DNA of 64,000 nt, from the NCBI RefSeq assembly GCF_020149935.1, contig NZ_CP083757.1, positions 620,001 through 684,000 on the forward strand. The letters are read 5' to 3'. Under the pieces are notes generated by a model, which was given only the letters and a program-made list of their open reading frames with translations, made no database searches and was not told the origin of the DNA. This document shows, one piece after another, positions 60,399 through 64,000 of this stretch (position 1 is its first letter; each line of letters opens with the position of its first letter). Source of the stretch: Marinilongibacter aquaticus (GTDB lineage Bacteria; Bacteroidota; Bacteroidia; Cytophagales; Spirosomataceae). The translations under genes were made by a program, and so were the position numbers.

Positions 60399-63300
60399 TT
60401 ACCAACCGGGAATCATGAAATTCATTCCACTGACCACCGGTTTTTGTCCGCCATTGTAGAAAGGCACCGCCATATAAGGCTCGACAATCAGGAACCCCAA
60501 TACATTTATCCGTAAACTCAGGCCCGTGGTCACTACGGGAGTCGATTTAAAATCGATGGTTTGGTTGCCGTAGGTTTCGTATTGGTAAATGCCGCCCAAA
60601 GGCTTTTGTTGCGACCACACCAAGCCACAATCCACGTAGAAGTTCAAATCACTGGGCAAAAACTCAATGGGCAAAAGGGCGATTTTTTTTGGCCCGGTAA
60701 AAGGTAGCCGAACTTCGAAATTGGCCAAAGCCATTTGATCGCCCCGCAGGGCATCGGTAGAAATGCTTTCTTGCTGTTTGGTGAACGCTTTTCCGTAAAA
60801 CCCGTGCATATACCAAGGGAAACCCAAAAACAACGGGTTGATCTGATTCAGGAAATCGGTATTCGAAGGATTTAGCCGGCCGTTGTACATAAGTCTGCCC
60901 GCCAGCGTGACCGGTTTCAGGTATACGTATTTTCGTAAATCGGCTAAAACCTGTGTGAAGTTGACGCTGCCGAAATATTGGCTCAACTGGAAACGGTAGC
61001 GGTAGCCATTTAAAGGGGCCACGGTACCAAAAGTAGTCTGATCGCCCACCAATGCGGTATATATGCTGTTCAACTGAAAAGGCGTATATCCAAAATCTTC
61101 GGGATCGAGTTTGCGTGGCCTCAAGTTCTGTAGCGGGTTGAAGCTGTAGAGGTAACCGTTGTCGCCAATGCCCAATTGTCCGTATTGCGGATATTCCCGC
61201 ACACTGAAAGAATAAAAACTGAGCGAAGCTCCAAATTCAATGCGTTTGGCTTTGCTGAAAGGCTTGAAACCAAACACAGAAAGCTGATCGATGAACAAGG
61301 TGTGTACAATCTGGCTGTATTCACCATTATAATAATCGATTCCCCCACCTTGGCTCAGCGTATCTTCTATGGCATACTTGTATCCTCCGTAAAATTGATA
61401 CGGAATGTGTGCCACCGAAGCCCCAAATTGAAAAGGGCGTTTTTGGTTGATGTAATAAATTTGTCCGCCAAAATTCTGTACGGAACCCGAAATGGCCACC
61501 GTACCCGCCAAAATATTATCGGAAAGCATATCACTGAATTGGGCCATCACACCGCCGCCCAATCCTGTGCCGTAATAGGATGTCGACATGCCCAAACCCG
61601 AATTGGCCACATAGTCGAGTTTGAATTTCGATGTGAATTTTTTCGAACTGAAATCTTTGGCATTTTCAGGCGTATAGTGAATACCGTTTTCCAAACTTTG
61701 TTCCACCAAATTGCGGCCACTTTGGAATTCAAAAGGTGGCAACAATCCCGCCACAGGCTTTTGGTTTTGCTCCACTTTTTCGTGCAAAAGTTCATCGGGT
61801 CTCGCTTTCACCACGGCATACGCATTGTTCTCGAAATAAGTGTAAGTCAACTCCCCCGTTTCCGTCGACAAACTCACGGCTGGTGAAAAAGCCGTAATGC
61901 CGCTTACTCCCGTGTAGAATTTCGTCAACCTTTCTGTTATTCTCGAAGAAAAATTATACGCATACAAATCGCGAAAACCATCCTGATTCGACAAAAAATA
62001 CAGATTTTGCCCATCCCCCGAAACCAGAGGGTTCATGTTGTCGGCATGCCCAAACAAAGCCAGGCTTTCTATTTTCTTTGTGGCCAAATCCATTTTTGCA
62101 ATGCTCAAAGGCGATTTGGCCAAATCTGCGTTTTGTCCATTGCGGTCGCTGACAAAAAAGACAGACTGCCCGTCGGGCGACCAAGTGGGTTGAATGTCCG
62201 AATACATGTCATTCGTCAGCCTTTCCACCGCTCTGGATTTCAAATCGAACAAAAACAAATCCGATTGTCCCTCAACCAACCCAGAGAGTACGATTTTATT
62301 GTCTTTCGGCGACCAAGCCGGATTCGCCAAAGCATCAACGCCTTTCACCACGAAGGTTTTCTTGGAGCCGTTTCGCACATTAATCACACTCAATTTATCG
62401 CGGCCTTTGGCCTGAATCACCAAAGCAAAAAAGCGGCTGTCTGGCGACCAAGTTCCTGCCGTTTCGATGAAATTGTAATCATCTACCGAGCTTCCGAAAG
62501 AAGCACTCTTTATTTTGTGCAAAACCTCGCCCGTTTCTGCATTCGCGATCAGAATATCGATGGACAGCACATCTTTAGAGCTGATGTAGGCAATCAATTT
62601 TCCGTCTGGACTCAAGCTGGGCGAAAGGTTCATTTCGCCGCCATTCACTTTCGACGCAATTACCGTACCCAAAGGTTTGAAAGCACGCTCTTCTTTCAGC
62701 GGCAGATAGGCTTCTTTCAAAGCCTTCTTGAAACGGGCCGAAAACACTTCATCATCGATCTTGAAAAGAGATTGAATGGCTTTGGTATAGCCCATTTTGG
62801 CCGTTTCTTTAAACAAAGGACGGATCACATCGTCGCCGTATGTAGCCGTGGTATAGGCCCAAAACGCTTGTCCCCAACGGTAGGGAAAGTATTTGTATTG
62901 TTTGCTGACCATGTCTTCCAAACTGGGGATGTCGTCGTGCAGCACGGCATCACGCATCCACATGGCCGTGTGCGAATCTTCACGCCCCAAAGACATGTAT
63001 TCGGCCAAGCCTTCTACCATAAACAAAGGTAAATTGGCGATACTGCCCGAATTCGCCTCTTCGGCTCCGTAAACCATTGTTTTGTATTGAAAGGCATGCA
63101 CCAATTCGTGCCCCAAAACGTGATCCGTTTGTCGATTGGTAAACATCATGGGCATGACCACGCGGTTTTTGATGCCTTCGGTTACGCCACCTGTACCTTG
63201 ACCTATCATGCCACTGATGGCTGTGGTTTCTTGAAAATCGGGATGGTTTTTATAAACAATAAGTGGATTGGGCTCGATAAACGCGAGTTTGAATACTTTT

Positions 63301-63509
63301 TGGTGTAGATCGTACCAATGCTCCGAGCGGCTCAACAAGGCATTGGGCACATTTTGCTCATCGAAATAATGATAAAGCTCAAAATGTGGACTGTTCAGTA
63401 CTTTAAAATCGAATTGCTTGTATCGCGGTTTATTCTGACCAAAATATTGAGATTGCCCCAGAGTGTGTAAGGCAATCAACAAGAAAAATCCGATTTGTAA
63501 TCTCTTCAT
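60399..63509 (-). CDS. Peptidase-MA / TolB-propeller / outer-membrane barrel protein
   Basis: A 1036-residue exported protein with a signal peptide (cut near LGQS, 20). Domain order: a peptidase-MA-like metalloprotease with zinc motif HELVH (134-138) and a second glutamate in VEGLAEYM (near 166); PD40/TolB-type propeller repeats with SPDGKLIAYIS and SPDGQSVFFVSD motifs (about 300-560); and a C-terminal beta-barrel of the BamA/surface-antigen type (about 640-1036) with an LRG-like LRGDQMA block and aromatic C-terminus (IPGW). It should be anchored in the outer membrane with the protease facing the periplasm or outside. Substrate unknown. Confidence 0.85.
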   Translation of the reverse strand: MKRLQIGFFLLIALHTLGQSQYFGQNKPRYKQFDFKVLNSPHFELYHYFDEQNVPNALLSRSEHWYDLHQKVFKLAFIEPNPLIVYKNHPDFQETTAISGMIGQGTGGVTEGIKNRVVMPMMFTNRQTDHVLGHELVHAFQYKTMVYGAEEANSGSIANLPLFMVEGLAEYMSLGREDSHTAMWMRDAVLHDDIPSLEDMVSKQYKYFPYRWGQAFWAYTTATYGDDVIRPLFKETAKMGYTKAIQSLFKIDDEVFSARFKKALKEAYLPLKEERAFKPLGTVIASKVNGGEMNLSPSLSPDGKLIAYISSKDVLSIDILIANAETGEVLHKIKSASFGSSVDDYNFIETAGTWSPDSRFFALVIQAKGRDKLSVINVRNGSKKTFVVKGVDALANPAWSPKDNKIVLSGLVEGQSDLFLFDLKSRAVERLTNDMYSDIQPTWSPDGQSVFFVSDRNGQNADLAKSPLSIAKMDLATKKIESLALFGHADNMNPLVSGDGQNLYFLSNQDGFRDLYAYNFSSRITERLTKFYTGVSGITAFSPAVSLSTETGELTYTYFENNAYAVVKARPDELLHEKVEQNQKPVAGLLPPFEFQSGRNLVEQSLENGIHYTPENAKDFSSKKFTSKFKLDYVANSGLGMSTSYYGTGLGGGVMAQFSDMLSDNILAGTVAISGSVQNFGGQIYYINQKRPFQFGASVAHIPYQFYGGYKYAIEDTLSQGGGIDYYNGEYSQIVHTLFIDQLSVFGFKPFSKAKRIEFGASLSFYSFSVREYPQYGQLGIGDNGYLYSFNPLQNLRPRKLDPEDFGYTPFQLNSIYTALVGDQTTFGTVAPLNGYRYRFQLSQYFGSVNFTQVLADLRKYVYLKPVTLAGRLMYNGRLNPSNTDFLNQINPLFLGFPWYMHGFYGKAFTKQQESISTDALRGDQMALANFEVRLPFTGPKKIALLPIEFLPSDLNFYVDCGLVWSQQKPLGGIYQYETYGNQTIDFKSTPVVTTGLSLRINVLGFLIVEPYMAVPFYNGGQKPVVSGMNFMIPGW

Positions 63510-63515
63510 AAACTA

Positions 63516-63974
63516 TTATCTGCTGTATTCGATCGGGCGTGTGGCTTTCACAAAACGCCTCTCCCAATAGGCTGTGGCCAGATTGTCTTTCCTTACTCCG
63601 TCTGAAGCCGCGTGAATGAATATGATCTTCTTTCGGCCTCTTTTCTTCAGTACAACGCCCGTATGGTTAATTCTTCTGCTTCCTGAGGTATCAAAATAGA
63701 CCAAATCGCCCTTCCTCAATTTTCGCGGTTTTATTTCTTTGAACACCGCTGCCTGCTCGATGGACGCCCGGGGAAAATCGATTGCAAACTCGCCAAATAC
63801 ATTGTGCACAAGGCCCGAGCAATCAATGCCCTTTTTGTCATTTCCACCGAAACGGTAGGGTGTTCCCATGTATTTTCTGCATTTCTTTACGAAAACCCTC
63901 GGCGAATAGGCCTCTTGCCCGAATGACAAAAAGCAGTACATCACCAAGCTTATGGTCAATGTCAATTTCTTCAT
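63516..63974 (-). CDS. NlpC/P60-family cell-wall peptidase
   Basis: A 152-residue exported protein with a signal peptide (cut after SFGQ, near 20). The catalytic cysteine is C52 in GIDCSGLVH, preceded by the family's GTPYRFGG block, and the histidine is H104 in RRINHTGVVL. Family enzymes cut peptidoglycan stem peptides between D-Glu and diaminopimelate. It lies six bases ahead of the peptidase-MA/TolB gene, so the two may be co-transcribed and both act on the cell envelope. Confidence 0.9.
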   Translation of the reverse strand: MKKLTLTISLVMYCFLSFGQEAYSPRVFVKKCRKYMGTPYRFGGNDKKGIDCSGLVHNVFGEFAIDFPRASIEQAAVFKEIKPRKLRKGDLVYFDTSGSRRINHTGVVLKKRGRKKIIFIHAASDGVRKDNLATAYWERRFVKATRPIEYSR

Positions 63975-64000
63975 TTTAAAAGCACGTATCAGTTTGTCAA

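Noticed and set aside
62007-63032. Plus-strand frame of 341 codons
   Set aside because: It lies wholly antisense to the peptidase-MA/TolB gene, whose motifs are clear. The translation is rich in His, Gln and Arg and shows no domain; it is a shadow of biased codon use.

Overview
The window looks like a Bacteroidota chromosome, most likely of the order Cytophagales. Evidence: the Bacteroidota promoter pattern (TTTG, 19 bases, TAnnTTTG) ahead of a tRNA and a chromosomal gene, a Bacteroidota-type conjugation set (DUF4134, DUF4133, TraG, TraJ, TraK, TraM, TraN with MobA/B/C), SprB repeats, DUF5723, DUF4286, DUF6580 and a PF14121-type porin. The species cannot be fixed from the sequence alone.

Positions 1 to about 36,228 are the right-hand part of an integrative and conjugative element (ICE) sitting at the 3' end of a tRNA-Lys gene; its left end lies outside the window. 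From left to right it holds: (i) a minus-strand four-gene block (1-4288) that reads as a defence operon: RloA-type ATPase, RloB TOPRIM protein, metallo-beta-lactamase-fold protein, and a trypsin-like protease fused to a P-loop NTPase that runs off the left edge; (ii) the mobilisation genes mobC, mobB, mobA and a hairpin-rich oriT candidate (4369-8289); (iii) a TOPRIM protein, a frameshifted NTPase and small unknown genes (8290-10449), then a structured non-coding stretch (10508-10671); (iv) an AT-rich cargo cluster of three short-chain dehydrogenases and an AraC regulator (10896-14845); (v) two unknown genes and the plus-strand transfer operon (16854-34427), including an 1840-residue methylase-helicase; (vi) a 52-residue gene and a large serine recombinase whose reading frame runs into the tRNA.

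From 36.3 kb the window is ordinary chromosome: tRNA-Leu, outer-membrane proteins, LpxK (lipid A), MenC (menaquinone), HemF (haem), HisC (histidine), a PQQ-type sugar dehydrogenase joined to cytochrome c, and a sulfatase. Positions 49,315-58,754 carry an unusual minus-strand seven-gene run: a twin-arginine signal protein, three tandem phage tail-collar proteins, a GNAT acetyltransferase, a DUF6916-like protein and a 2144-residue beta-helix/SprB surface protein. No other phage gene is near. After this come a broken DUF2971 gene, a MNT-HEPN toxin-antitoxin pair, tRNA-Ala, a peptidase-MA/TolB/beta-barrel protein and an NlpC/P60 peptidase.

The two loci most worth study are the four-gene defence block inside the ICE and the tail-collar/giant-adhesin operon. 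No CRISPR array, rRNA or intact insertion sequence was seen.
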